DNA of 29,406 nt from Ophiothrix spiculata (GCA_000969725.1 JXSR01S010119.1), one strand, 5' to 3'. Shown: positions 18,501-28,117, counted from the stretch's first letter. Notes: generated by a model from the sequence alone, not told the origin. Numbers and translations are program-made.

Positions 18501-21500
18501 TTTCTGTATGCAAGATCTGTATATCTTGCTTGTTTAATTCATCGACACATGCTTCTATCATGGCATTCATCATGACGGACTGCAAACAAAACAAAACAGA
18601 CACTTTATTGAGCAAGGTCCCGCCACGGTCAACTAGTTTATGTCACTTACAAGAGGGTAACTGAGATTTTAAAAAATCATCTTCTTCAGGCTTTCGCCAA
18701 GGACACCCAACTATAAAGTAAGCTAAATGAAGCTTATCTTTAAAATGGCTCCAAGATGTTTTTATATTAAATTTTTGAATGCAGGAGGAAGACCGGAGTA
18801 CCCGGTAAAAAACCTGCAGAAGCAAGCACGGATTGAAAACCAAAAGCACATAAAGTGCCGGGTGTGGGAATCGAACCTGGGGCCTCATTGGTGCAAGCCA
18901 AGGGAACTACCGCTGCGCCAACCCGCTCCCCGATTTGATTTAAAGTGCTGCATGATTACATTAGCTGAATGGGCTGTGCAATAAAACTCACATTTTAGGA
19001 TGTCTGTACATTAGGACTAACTCAACATCATCAATTCAGCCAAAATATTGAAACTGTGAACAAATTGTATAAATAATAATAACAATCCCTGCCTGAGAGT
19101 CTTGTGCATCTCAAGGGGTTTGTTAACATTTAAATTTAAACCAATGGGGCACAAAGTTACCCTGTATGCTGCAACATTGGATTTCCGAATTTGACCACCC
19201 CTTCTGTGTTTGCTTTGTCAACATCAAGAATTTGGATGATATATTTAAGGGGTTTTCTCAGAGATGCAGTTGCTTATGACTGCGGGATAACAACTGTTTT
19301 CATAAATAGTAAAAAATCCAAAAAATGTTTGCATTCATTTTGCGTGCACAAATTTCAATGCACAATGAAAGCATGCTTTACCTACGCGTGTGGTTAATCA
19401 TGCGCCTCATCGCTGTGTAATATTATACGAGGGAAATTATGCCGACGCAGATGTGCCATCAAAAGAAATCAAATTTTATTGAAAAATGTCAGTTTTTGTC
19501 ATTATTCTTGAAAACTAACATGGTGACCCTATTTTTTTATTTCAGTATTTTGAAGAGCGCAAAAAATGCTTTAAAATGTGTAAAAATTAAAAAACTTCAA
19601 TGGAGCATTTGCCATTTTATAGTCGACGTTTTTGAGCTTTCCCTATACTTTGTGAGGTAAATCGGGTGATTCGTTGGGAAAATATGTACTTTTTGAAATG
19701 GCTGTATCTCAAAAATGAGCACTGTGACCTATATCTTTTATTTTAGATTCATTATCAGCACAGATAAATCTACAAAATACTAGATTTTAAAGAAAATCAA
19801 TCACAAGAAAACCCCTTTTAAAACTTTGGCTCTAAATTAGTTTTGCAGTGGTTCTACACTATCTTAAGGTGCTGTCTATATTGACAGGGATTTATTTAGG
19901 TTTCTATTTATTAATTTCTTATGTCAAAGGTTGCAAAAACCTAAACAACAATGTTACTCTATATAGTTGAGATTGCAATCATTGGTGCTACATGTTGCCT
20001 AAAAAACAAATGGTTTGTCTTATTCTGCAAATGAACCCAAAAGTATCTTGATCACTAGCACTCTTCAAATACTTGACTTAAAGTTTTTGGACAGAGTAAA
20101 CCAAAACCGGAAGGTAAAGAGCCACCCATATTAGTGTTTTGCATTTACATGCAATAGGAAACTGCCCATGCAATAGATCCCGGTACACCAGGAGGGACAG
20201 GAATACTAACAAATGTGTCAGAGACCATACAAAAATTAATGATGCAGTAAAAACTGCAAAATGTACAAAATTGAGGTAGGCAGGGCATCTAGGAAGGATG
20301 CACGATAATTAATGGACAAAGTTGACAACAGAATGGCAACCATTATATGGGAAAAGGAAAAGATGTACACCTTCTTCGAGATGGAGAGACAAGCTACTTA
20401 ATTAGACCGGTTCAACCACATGGTCAAAATTTCCACAAAATACAAATGGCTGGCATCAGTTAGGAAAGGCCTAAGCAGTGGGATGATAGGGGCTGAAAAA
20501 ATAATGTGTTTACATTATTTGTGAAATGGCAACTTTTACTTTACCTGCTTAGAGAAAATCTGTAGTACATTGCTGATTTTCCTTTTGCCTTGTTCAGTGT
20601 CAAACTGCAGCCACAGACACGATAGGCATGTCTCACTATTCCTGGCTGGTTCCGTGTACTCCCATGATAACTCATTGTAGGAGAGGCCTAATAATAGTTC
20701 CTGTCAAATAAAATACAAGGAGTCGATCTATAAGAAACATGTAAATGTGATTTTTTGTGTCAAATAGTGACTTAAGGTCTGAATATGTACTAAAAATCAG
20801 GCAAATTAATAACATAAAGTATAGAAAAATTGAAAGAAATGAAGCTTTAGAATTCTGACAGTATTTAGATTAAGACACCAGTACTGTTAGACACATTGTA
20901 TAAAAGAAAACCATCATTTGTATTTGAACATATTTATGTCTTAATATAGATAATGGAAACTTAAAGGTTGTTTTTGAGTTTCTCTTGTGTTTGTTGCAAT
21001 GTTGCAAGAATGTCAAATATTTCAAGTATGCAACCTCATCCTTGATGTGCTTGCAAAATGGGAATTTGACTTTGCACATCAGTCTTATTTCAGGGCATGC
21101 TACTCAATTACCAATTGATTGGCAAACTATGGGGACAAAGGCTTATGGTAGGACAAATTTGTTGTTTACATTTTTACAATCCAACTTTTATCCATTTCTG
21201 AATCAAATTTGGCACTCGCTCAAAATTCTCAATAATAAAACTACATTTTTGTAAAGCTCAATAAATGACCAGAAATTGGTTTGGGAAACAATCATACCTG
21301 TGATAAAATTATTAAAAAAGTTTTGAAAATTACTGCATTTTGGCTGATTTGGAAATTGATCATTTACAGACTTTAAGTCAATGCAATGTTTGTTTTTAAT
21401 GACTCATAAAGTCATGCGAGGGTCAGCTATACAATTCACATACCTGTTTAATAATGTCCATGACATATACACCATCCCTGTTGATGCCCACATGTACTGG

Positions 21501-24500
21501 TCTATCAGGGCAATCTAACAGCCCTATTCCTTTATTAGTTTGCTCTATCTGTCCTGTAAATAATACACACCTATTGGAAAAAAAAAAGAAAAGAAATTTT
21601 GTTGATATTGCTCCAAGAAAAATGCAACAGCTTGACTTACATTTTTAGACTTAATTAACAGAAATTAAATGCTTAATTGATTACATGCTATTAAATTATA
21701 AGTAAACACTTGAACACTTCAATGGAATCTCACTTGCTCAAGTAATCAGTGAGATACATCAAAGAAGTCATTTTTAATTATAAATTTTTGGAATTGCAAA
21801 CCAGGGGCCTATAGATCCCACTATGATTATCCAACGATTATAAATGCTTAATTAACGCAAAGTAAAATTCATCACTTGTGATTGATTTTGTGTTTCAGCC
21901 TGACTTGTTGATCATGACTAAAAAGACAAATTGTTGTAGAAACAGTTATCAAATGGCATTACTAAGTACTTTCATTAAATTTCCTACAAAACAAATCTGC
22001 ATGGTGCGTGTGCCGAGAGCGCGTGCGACTATGCAGCGATAGCAAAAATACACTGCGTGTCCCGATTTGCCGATAAACTCCGCAATCGCTTCAAAAAATA
22101 AATCTTCCATACTACGCAAGGTGTTACGCTTAATTGTTTACTCCACATATTTATTGCGTTCGGATGTTCATGATTTGTAGGAAATTTAATGACTTCAATA
22201 ATAATGGTCATTTTCAATACAATTTTCCCTCAATATTAGAAGGCACTGAAAGCTACAACCCTGGATATGCTCCCTTTGTAACCTAAATTTCCTGTGTCAT
22301 ATAGGGACTGAATGTTTTGACTGCTGTGCTAATTGGTATATATAGGATGGATTTAATTCCACCTGGCAGATTTCATTAGCAAGCAATTTAAAATAGGAAA
22401 GAAGCAGATTGCTTTAATCTTTGTCAGGTGAATTGAAGGTCTTGTATGTTGTGGTCTAATCTCTAAATCACACAGGTGAATAAAGAGGTTTAGTTGCATG
22501 CAATGAAAATGTTGGATAACAAATAAGTATAAGAATTTGGTTGTGGAAATTAGTTAGGCAAAGTATTGCATCGAATGGAATCTAGAACAAAAACATGGAC
22601 TGGAATACAACCATCAGTGGCACAGCAAGGTTTTGACACCGAATTCAAGGCTCAAGTTAAAAATATGAGACCATAAAATGTGCCAAATAAGCCAATTTTA
22701 CTCTAAATACTATTACATAGCAAACAAAACTGAAGAGGTGATGAAAAGAAAAATAATTACCATCATATTGACCCATAAATTCTAATTCCCTTGTCCTTTA
22801 GACTACCAAACTAAAAACCATCATTTCTATAATGTATACTTCATATATATGTTAATCGATTACATCATCAGTGCAGCGATAGGCAGACTGACTCTGATCA
22901 GAAAGTATATTTATAAGCTGTATTTCAAGAATCATATCCATGGTAGGTGTGCAATGTTCTATTAGTTACCACCTATTTGCTATTTGTCCACGCAATACAG
23001 AGAAATACCTATGCTGGAAAAATAGAATAGACCTTTTCAAAATCCATTCGGAAATCTTCGGAACGTCGATCACGTGGCCGTTTTATAAACCAATCATGTA
23101 CAAGCTCATTAGCATGTACTTTTTTGTAAACAAAATTTTCAGACCCATGCATGGTTAGAGGCCCTAATTCTGAACAATTTTTGGCAGGGGTACCATGTGC
23201 TCACTGACAGAAAGAGTGAAATTTCCATTTGAAATCGTCTGATTAAGCTTACAATTACCAGTCAACTCGGAGCGCATCACACTAAAAGTGACATGTTAGT
23301 GCTAACCCAAATTATAAGTTCGAATTCTTACACAACCAGTTAACGAGAACGCAAACTTTACATTCTGATTATTGTGATAGAGAGTCACTTTTTCTGTTGG
23401 CAATTGCCGGAAAGTGTCAAATCAGCTTCGGAAATTCTCGGAAAGTCATGTTTTGAAAAGGTCTATACAGCAAGCAAGCAACCATAAATATCCTCTGTAT
23501 TGCAGAAGAACAAATGGGGGGTTAACAATTTTATCACTTTAAAGGCACAAATACTATTTATAAAGTAAGTGGTGTAACCAGCCTTTAGATATTTAGATAT
23601 TGGTAGTGCACACTTTTGTGGTTTTCCCAGCAATGGATTTTTGAAGCCCAAAAGGTACACCCAATTTTTTTCAACATATATAGTTTTCTTAAAACTGACA
23701 GGCAAAACAAGGGGTTTTTCCGTTCAAGTTTTATTTCTTGTCAGTAATTAAACAACAAACAACTATTCAGCTGATTTATAAACATTATTTCTTCATTAAT
23801 TTTTCCAATTTTAGAAAACATCTCCTTGTATGACATAATTTGAAGCTATTGGTGAACCCCTACAAATTTACCAACAGCAGCGACCGAAAAACTTCAGCAT
23901 ACTTTGGCTTTGACAACTGGGATTCAAGGATGCATGCCAAACAAGTGATGATCCAGGGCTATAAAATTTAAAAAGTACACTCTTGCAAAGACTGCCCTAA
24001 ATTAAATTTACATGAATCTAGATATTTTTCCACACCATAATTAAAGTTTACACAACTAGAAATAAGAGAATTAAGACTCTCGCTAACTCCACCTATACTC
24101 TATAAATCTTGAAGTATGCAACATGCAGACGATTAACACACAAAAACCAATATGATCATACGGGGAAATAAATTAGTCCGTATTTTTCGAATCATATAAA
24201 CACATACCCAAACTTGCTGAATATTCAAATGAACATATAATCAAGGTTTGTCCATGTGGTAGCAACAAAATTAGCTACAAATAATACCCAAATCATGACA
24301 AAAATATTAATACGCAGTGATTAGGACGCAATCAACCCTAATCAATCATTGCTAGTCTCTTACACAATACAAAATCACCAGTTCACAATGTTGAAGATTA
24401 CAAGGGATATGCTGTGGATCTCATAACAGAGTCTGATTGCTTGTTGCATACTTCAAGGTTTATAGAGTAGGCCTATAGAATTGAATTGGACATTGGCAGC

Positions 24501-25308
24501 TCCACAGGAAATTATACCCATATGTCTGATCTAGTTAAGCCCTTTACTAATTCCAGCTGACATGATCACAATCACAAGTAATCAAAATTTCCTTTGCCAA
24601 ACTATTTCAGTTTATTCTTGTTGCTACTCAGCTTTAATAGACCTTTTCAAAATTCATTCGGAAATCTCCGGAACATTGATCACATGGCCATTTTTTCAAC
24701 CAATCACGTACAAGCTCATTAGTATGCACGATCAACAAAATTTTCCGAAAATTCTCTCGCATTTCATTGCAATAAAAGTGAAAAATAAATAGAACCAGAC
24801 CCATATATCATTAGATACACTTGCAACTTTTGGCTGATGGTACCATAAGCTCACCGACACAAAGAGTGAAATTTCAATTTGAAATCGGTTGATTAAGCTT
24901 AAGATTTCAAGTCACATCAGGGCGATCACACTTATAGTGACTCTTTAGTGCTAACGCTAATTACAAGTTTGAATTCGTATGCAACCAGTTAACTCGAACT
25001 CAAACTTAACAGTCACTTTTTCTGTCGGCAATTGCCGGAAAGTGTAAAATCAGCTTCGGAAATTCTCGGAAAGTTGTGTTTTTGAAAAGGTCTATTGCCC
25101 TATAGCATTTACTTACCCATAAAATGGGAGTTTCCAGCAAAACATTAAAAATAATCTATAGCAGTCAGCCTTGGTGGAAACCTTCTCAGAGATTTGGTCC
25201 CAGTGTCGGAATATTCTGGCTTCAATGTTAGTATATCCATCCTTGTTTTTAAGCCACCTGCTTCCTCCTTTACACATACAAGATGGGACAAAGTCATGTA
25301 ATCTGTGC
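12512..25308 (-). CDS. FRMD8: FRMD8-like FERM-domain protein, C-terminal nine exons (spliced gene span, 5'-partial)
   Basis: Nine minus-strand exons (25308-25117, 21570-21444, 20700-20545, 18579-18476, 17491-17420, 16799-16731, 15163-15138, 14410-14321, 12570-12512) all have AG acceptors and GT donors. They join without a phase conflict into 895 nt: one leading base, 297 codons and TAG. Residues 1-64 look like the end of FERM F2, about 65-192 like F3 plus a helix, and about 193-297 like a low-complexity tail with a basic end. From memory, vertebrate FRMD8 shares the 'ELSW..T.P', 'LWL.FD', 'L.I.SKQ' and C-terminal 'K.KR..F.F' patterns, in the same order. In vertebrates FRMD8 binds the cytoplasmic tail of iRhoms and stabilises the iRhom-ADAM17 sheddase at the cell surface; the Drosophila relative Bili dampens Wnt signalling. 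KRIT1 is a more distant alternative, but its remembered C-terminus does not match. F1 and most of F2 are missing from the window. Confidence 0.85.
12748..13019. mobile_element. MITE, about 270 bp, with 37-bp arms
   Basis: Left arm 12749-12785 and right arm 12982-13019 share TTTATATAACTCAT, TAGAT.CTAGTCATTTGAT. The loop has a tandem pair of about 30 bp (TTACTATCACT.TCATCTGTTTGA) near 12820-12880. Confidence 0.75.
13020..13170. mobile_element. Foldback element, about 150 bp, abutting the previous MITE
   Basis: Left arm 13020-13083 and right arm 13108-13170 share AAATATTAACTGCTTAT, ATGGTAAAA and AAAGATTGATT. The inter-arm loop is only about 25 bp. Confidence 0.75.
13540..14125. repeat. Possible element with ATCGAT-bearing inverted ends
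   Basis: TTTAGTGCTGTAATCGAT at 13541 is inverted as ATCGATTACAGCATTAAAT at 14107. Weaker pairing continues inward. Many TATCGAT-like words occur inside. The arms are short (about 25 bp), so the call is tentative. Confidence 0.4.
14321..14410 (-). CDS. FRMD8: FRMD8-like exon: C-terminal tail
   Basis: The acceptor is ttgatttcag and the donor AATG|GTAAGA. The exon is 90 nt, phase 1 in and phase 1 out. It begins ISGAIPVKEPKTC and ends DRLCLATFSEN. It corresponds in position to the conserved tail block remembered as LSTIDYVEDGKG in vertebrate FRMD8. An opposite-strand open frame over the same bases is a shadow. Confidence 0.78.
14684..14772 (+). repeat. GC-rich repeat segment
   Basis: Runs such as GGGGCCCGCTTAAGGGCCCC (near-palindrome) and GGGGGCAAAGCCCCC stand out from the AT-rich background. 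The pattern GGGG..CAAAGCCCC recurs in many marine genomes as part of dispersed repeats (recollection, not checked). Confidence 0.5.
15138..15163 (-). CDS. FRMD8: FRMD8-like 26-nt microexon
   Basis: A strong acceptor (tttttattttcag) and donor (CAG|GTGAGA) bound only 26 nt. It enters with one base completing a Lys codon (AA|A), reads VAREAAAP, and leaves one base (G|CT, Ala). Without it the flanking exons (phase 2 out, phase 1 in) could not join in frame. That makes a chance signal pair unlikely. Confidence 0.7.
15596..15640. repeat. AACCGGC hairpin cluster
   Basis: AACCGGC and GCCGGTT pair around an 8-nt loop (15597-15618), with a further AACCGG nearby. It is CpG-rich and probably part of a dispersed repeat; no second copy occurs in the window. 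Confidence 0.35.
15800..16720. other. FRMD8-like intron, no recognised feature
   Basis: Lies between the 26-nt exon (15163) and the exon at 16731. No matched repeat or additional exon was seen. Confidence 0.45.
16731..16799 (-). CDS. FRMD8: FRMD8-like exon: basic linker
   Basis: The acceptor is attcctttccag and the donor GAA|GTAAAG. The exon is 69 nt, phase 2 in and phase 2 out. It encodes TEQFSKCFALFGKPRVQG then RREM. If the donor were ignored, the frame would reach TAA two codons later (AAG TAA), so a short alternative ending is possible. The downstream exons in exact phase, plus the FRMD8-like ending they supply, make the spliced reading better. Confidence 0.75.
16878..16977. repeat. Imperfect foldback of about 100 bp
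   Basis: TATCCATCGATAGATGTCCAT pairs with ATGGGCATCGATCAATGGATA (mismatches present). Two short overlapping open frames arise from this symmetry. Confidence 0.5.
17420..17491 (-). CDS. FRMD8: FRMD8-like exon: acidic, Ser/Thr/Asn-rich linker
   Basis: The donor is ATCAG|GTAGTT. The acceptor is a tandem GAGTAG (NAGNAG-type): use of TAG gives the 72-nt exon listed, while use of the upstream GAG would add one Ser codon (17492-17494). It enters in phase 2 and leaves in phase 2. The frame reads RGDNTPTSSNEDQDMVD and ends NVNPI. The composition is that of a disordered linker, and phase continuity with both neighbours is the main support. Confidence 0.75.
17957..18353 (+). repeat. Near-identical 150-bp block on both sides of an assembly gap
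   Basis: 17976-18126 and 18188-18346 match almost base for base (CACTTACGACACTCTAGTAT...CCAACACGCTGATTTT), separated by the N run. Differences are few (ACTGAATG/ACGGAATG, CATCGT/CATAGT). It lies in an FRMD8-like intron. Confidence 0.85.
18127..18176. other. Assembly gap, 50 N
   Basis: Exactly 50 N, a conventional placeholder size, so the true gap length is unknown. Confidence 0.99.
18476..18579 (-). CDS. FRMD8: FRMD8-like exon: C-terminal helix of F3
   Basis: The acceptor is ttgtttgcag and the donor CG|GTAGGT. The exon is 104 nt, phase 0 in and phase 2 out. It begins SVMMNAMIEACVDELNKQ, corresponding to the closing helix after 'SKQ' in FRMD8 (remembered as SSLIEYCIEL). It then passes into a less conserved linker ending VMSGLL. 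A SINE sits about 80 bp upstream of the acceptor. Confidence 0.85.
18660..18931 (-). mobile_element. tRNA-derived SINE
   Basis: On the minus strand, 18931-18858 begins GGGGAGCGGGTTGGCGCAGC. It has an A-box-like TTGGCGCAGCGG (18921-18910) and a perfect B box GGTTCGATTCCC (18877-18866), the RNA polymerase III internal promoter. The head is followed by a body containing ACCGGGTACTCCGGTCTTCC, resembling the conserved CTCCGG-TTTCC block of several marine SINE families (recollection). The 3' limit is uncertain. Loss of pairing and the attached body argue against a functional tRNA gene. Confidence 0.82.
18932..20180. other. FRMD8-like intron, no clear feature
   Basis: Mostly AT-rich with short open frames lacking splice support. 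Some stretches (TGGCTGTATCTCAAAAATGA near 19700) have the look of old dispersed repeats, but no partner copy is present. Confidence 0.4.
20188..20515 (+). pseudogene. Decayed coding relic of unknown origin
   Basis: Two frames read like protein but carry stops. One has RDRNTNKCVRDHTKIND. The other has LMDKVDNRMATIIWEKEKM, then FFEMERQAT, a stop, then LDRFNHMVKISTKYKWLASV. There are no splice signals and no start. It could be an old retrocopy or transposon fragment; I do not recognise the protein. Confidence 0.3.
20545..20700 (-). CDS. FRMD8: FRMD8-like exon: second part of FERM F3 lobe
   Basis: The acceptor is atttgacag and the donor CAG|GTAAAG. The exon is exactly 52 codons, phase 0 at both ends. 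It reads ELLLGLSYNELSWEYTEP at the start and NVLQIFSKQ at the end, with CLWLQFD between. These blocks are the clearest match to remembered FRMD8 sequence (ELSWDHTSP, LWLEFD, LLKIYSKQ) and drive the family assignment. Confidence 0.9.
21444..21570 (-). CDS. FRMD8: FRMD8-like exon: first part of FERM F3 lobe
   Basis: A T-rich tract followed by ccaatag is the acceptor and CAG|GTATGT is the donor. The exon is 127 nt, entering in phase 2 and leaving in phase 0. Its frame begins CVLFTGQIEQ and ends with the F3-like strand HVGINRDGVYVMDIIKQ. A 'V.VGIN..G.Y..D' pattern is typical of the F3 (PTB-like) lobe in the FRMD8/KRIT1 branch. Other frames carry stops. Confidence 0.88.
21970..22193. mobile_element. 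CpG-rich MITE, about 225 bp
   Basis: TCATTAAATTTCCTACAAA at 21972 is inverted as TTTGTAGGAAATTTAATGA at 22174-22192. The interior is rich in CG (GTGCCGAGAGCGCGTGCGAC), unlike the intron around it. Confidence 0.75.
22200..22935. other. FRMD8-like intron, no recognised feature
   Basis: AT-rich; no repeat partner or exon found. Confidence 0.45.
23028..23465. mobile_element. MITE family copy 1, 438 bp, TA-flanked
   Basis: Ends TAGACCTTTTCAAAATCCATTCGG and its inverted form ending TTTTGAAAAGGTCTA, with TA at each border. Inside it shares CAAGCTCATTAG, AAAGAGTGAAATTTC and GGCAATTGCCGGAAAGTGT with the copy at 24638. Confidence 0.9.
23466..24085. other. FRMD8-like intron segment, no recognised feature
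   Basis: No exon, no paired repeat. Confidence 0.4.
24090..24474. mobile_element. MITE, about 385 bp, with about 40-bp arms
   Basis: CCTATACTCTATAAATCTTG then AAGTATGCAACATGCAGAC at 24091-24130 is inverted at 24431-24472. The interior has no coding frame. Confidence 0.7.
24638..25094. mobile_element. MITE family copy 2, 457 bp, TA-flanked
   Basis: The same ends and internal blocks as 23028-23465, about 85% similar by eye. Its right end stops 22 bp from the FRMD8-like exon at 25117 and 16 bp from that exon's GTAAGT donor. Confidence 0.9.
25117..25308 (-). CDS. FRMD8: FRMD8-like exon: end of FERM F2 lobe
   Basis: The acceptor ends in ttttccag and the donor is GG|GTAAGT. The exon is 192 nt, entering in phase 2 and leaving in phase 2. 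The only open frame gives 63 complete codons, beginning HRLHDFVPSCMCKGG and ending LFLMFCWKLPFY. The final aromatic-Gly step is completed by the next exon and resembles the F2/F3 junction of FERM proteins ('P.YG..FF.GQ' in KRIT1, from memory). The preceding exon must end in phase 2; none was found up to 29406. A MITE ends only 22 bp downstream of this exon, at 25094. Confidence 0.85.
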
Positions 25309-25632
25309 CTGGAAAATGACGAGAATGAGAAACAAGGATTTATATGAAGAGCTCCTATTATAACAAATGATTTTGAGGTTTGTATTCAAGTTTATTGTTG
25401 AGTTAACCAAAATAACTCTTTTGAGGATAAACCAGATTCAAGATATTAAAATTCTATTGGCTAACAAGAGTATGTCGAGCATGAAGTCATAAATCAAGCT
25501 TTACAAAGAAATCTGTTTTATTTATTTATTTTTTACTAGCTTGCGCCTCTTGAATGTTGAAAGTAAAATCCTTTAACAAGATATTACCTTTCATGTACCC
25601 TTGACCTTTGGTAAATGTAAAGACTCTATGCG

Positions 25633-25953
25633 GCCAAGTAACAAAAATAACCAGTTGATCGTCCCCTCCCTCTCCGATTTTGGACGCCGCAATATTTTTT
25701 TTGTTATTTGTTTAAAAATCCCCAAAACAAAACAAAAAAATCACCAAACACTTTTTAATTGGTATTGACAAGTGGACAGGATCCTCATTGCACTTAATAA
25801 CCTAAAAAATACCATAAAATCATCTTCAAATATATTATGATGGACATCTTAGACATGATGACCATCTTGGAAAAAACAACAAATAAGAAGGGCCTCCCTC
25901 ACTAACTTTTCGGAAAAGTCCGGACAATCAACTGGTTATTTTTGTAACTTGGC
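25633..25953. mobile_element. MITE, 321 bp, with 32-bp arms
   Basis: 25633-25664 and 25922-25953 are inverted copies with two mismatches (AACAAAAATAACCAGTTGAT shared except one site). Confidence 0.85.
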
Positions 25954-26022
25954 ATAACACTCCATCAACTTAGAAGTACAAACCGAACTCTGCAGTAAAT
26001 AATGCAGCATCTGTGCATACAT

Positions 26023-26158
26023 ATATGTCCCACCGCGGCAAAAGGGTGCAGTTGTCGGCTCCTACATGTTGCTCATTGTAGCATATCTGATGCATACAAA
26101 TAACATACATCAGATATGCTACAAGGACTGCACCCTTTTGCCGCGGCGGTCCACATAT
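26023..26158. mobile_element. Palindromic MITE, about 136 bp (family copy 3)
   Basis: Arms share CCGCGGCAAAAGGGTGCAG and TGTAGCATATCTGATG. The right arm lacks an internal block of about 25 bp (TTGTCGGCTCCTACATGTTG...) that the left arm and the copy at 190 keep. Confidence 0.85.
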
Positions 26159-27450
26159 GATGCTAACCTTTGTGTACATGCTATTAGACTTGATTCCTGA
26201 TACGCAACTTGAATGGGATGATAGGGGATGGGGCGCTCACGAAACCGACATACAAGTGCCACCGTGCACCTTAGAAGTAGGGCCTTTCGGTGACTTAAAT
26301 TGGGTCCAAATTGGGTCTTTCAGTTACAAAGTGCAGAAAACGTCATCAAATTTAGATAATGATTGGTCTTTGCGTGCTAAAGTGTGTAAGGTTCTTCAAG
26401 TGATAAGGACGTTTTTTTAAGAATAGAGGGTCATAGAGTAACAGCTATTAAAAATAGGGGGTCTTTAGGTAAAAGTGAGCAAAAAAATAAAAGAAGCTTT
26501 TTTGGTGGCATATGGCACGTAAGTGAAAGTTAAGTGCCCCCGGGCTCTAGCTAGAGTAATCAGTGTACAGCTGCAGTGTGCTAAAGCCACATGGAATGAC
26601 ACAAGTCAGATGCATAATACACTATAAATAAGTCACCTACACTGAGTTATTTGTGAACGTTTACAAAACCCAATTTGATTGACTCCACTAAGAGTGTTGA
26701 CTTGTAACTTTATATCATCTACTTCCCGTCTCTTCCTCTTGTTATTGAATAGTTGCTAGTTTTGAGCTGGATGTTGACTATGTTGTTAGGTGTTTATTAA
26801 GGTAACATAAAACTCACAATGGACTCAAGTTTCAATATATGTCACATAATGATGTGCAATTTGGTGACGCTGTATTTCAAATTGAATTGACTTATTTTTA
26901 CCTATGCTCACACAATTAGCTATGACTGACGCCATCACATAACTAAAGGAATGTTCCAATATGTGCTATGTTCTTATTCTCCTCATCACTCAACCAAGAC
27001 TACTTAAGAACAAGATGACTCATAGATATGCTGGAGTAAAGATGGATTGGAGTCGTATCATATCAGTGGCTTATATCTTTCAAGTAATTTTGTTAATGGA
27101 TTTTTTTCTTATTACGAGTCATATTCTAATAATGTTCTACAGTACTACAACTACTTAAAATACAATGTTTCTTGTATATTTCAAACATACGTGACAGCTT
27201 TTGGGACCCTGTTTTGACTACTTAAAGTAGGGAAAATAAAGATACTTCAACGATTTAGGATGTGTTTAAAGCAATAATATAAAGTGTTAAAAATGAAGCG
27301 CCCCCTGTCACCCATAACTTTTGATTTTTGGGGCTTATTTGGTTTCGTTTTTAGTAAATATGAATACCCTCCAAACGATTTGGCTCAAAGATGCTTACTT
27401 TTTCTGTTATGACCATTTGTTGAATTAAATCCGGGATGCCGAATTTAATT
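26159..27450. other. No recognised gene
   Basis: The plus frame at 26157-26420 has fairly protein-like composition (LEWDDRGWGAHETD) but no splice context or recognisable family. The rest is AT-rich without visible repeat pairs. The region would be intron or 5' flank of the FRMD8-like gene. Confidence 0.35.
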
Positions 27451-27930
27451 CCATATATGAAGAGCCCGATTCCAAAACCTCTTACATCCATTTTTATGGA
27501 ATTTGAGTTTGATCCTGAAACATATAGTGCTTGACCGTACCTTCCAAGCAATGATAACGATTTGTTGCAAAACCGCCTATAATCTGTTGAAAATGTTAAT
27601 CAAAAATTGACTTTGTTTCCAGAACCCCTTACATCCAAAATAGTTTTGTAACAAAACCTCTTATGTCCATGCATGTTGTTGTTATTGGACCAAAACTAAT
27701 GAATTGTTTGAGGGAACCACAATTATTATTTCCCGCAACATTTGAATTAGACAAGTACTGCATGTAACTACATACTTGACAGCATGCATTGTGCTTTTAT
27801 ATGTATCCAATACACTGGTCGATTAGTACCCCCTGATCTTGGCACACAAAGCATTTCATCATCGTGGAGATAGCAGTAATACATCCTGGTCGCAAAACTT
27901 GCGGGGAAACAATATGTTGTTGTTTTTTAT

Positions 27931-27966
27931 TGGGGTGGGGTGAAAACGGGGTGGGGGTGGGGAGGG
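27931..27966 (+). other. G-rich cluster 1 (G-quadruplex potential)
   Basis: Contains at least five runs of four or more G (GGGGTGGGGTGAAAACGGGG and onward) with very short loops. Confidence 0.7.
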
Positions 27967-28081
27967 TTCGTATATCAGCAAGATTCATAAGCCAAATGTA
28001 CGAAGGAAAACTTATACATTATGCTGAAACCGTTAAATTACATTATTTTATAATCAAGTAAGGAAAGGAAAGCGTATGTAA

Positions 28082-28117
28082 TGGGGTGGGGGGAGTTACG
28101 GAGGGGGAGGGGAGGGA
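28082..28117 (+). other. G-rich cluster 2 (G-quadruplex potential)
   Basis: TGGGGTGGGGGGAGTTACGG then GAGGGGGAGGGGAGGG, about 150 bp after cluster 1, with G on the same strand. Confidence 0.7.

Noticed and set aside
18858..18931. Functional tRNA gene
   Set aside because: The A and B boxes are present, but the cloverleaf pairing is poor and a SINE body follows directly.
22940..24792. Two plus-strand open frames sharing IDLFKIHSEI.GT.ITWPF
   Set aside because: Both fall over the left parts of the two TA-flanked MITE copies, so the shared peptide reflects repeat identity, not a gene family.
26157..26420. Plus-strand 87-codon open frame
   Set aside because: The composition is fair, but it starts inside the palindromic MITE, has no splice support and no family I recognise.
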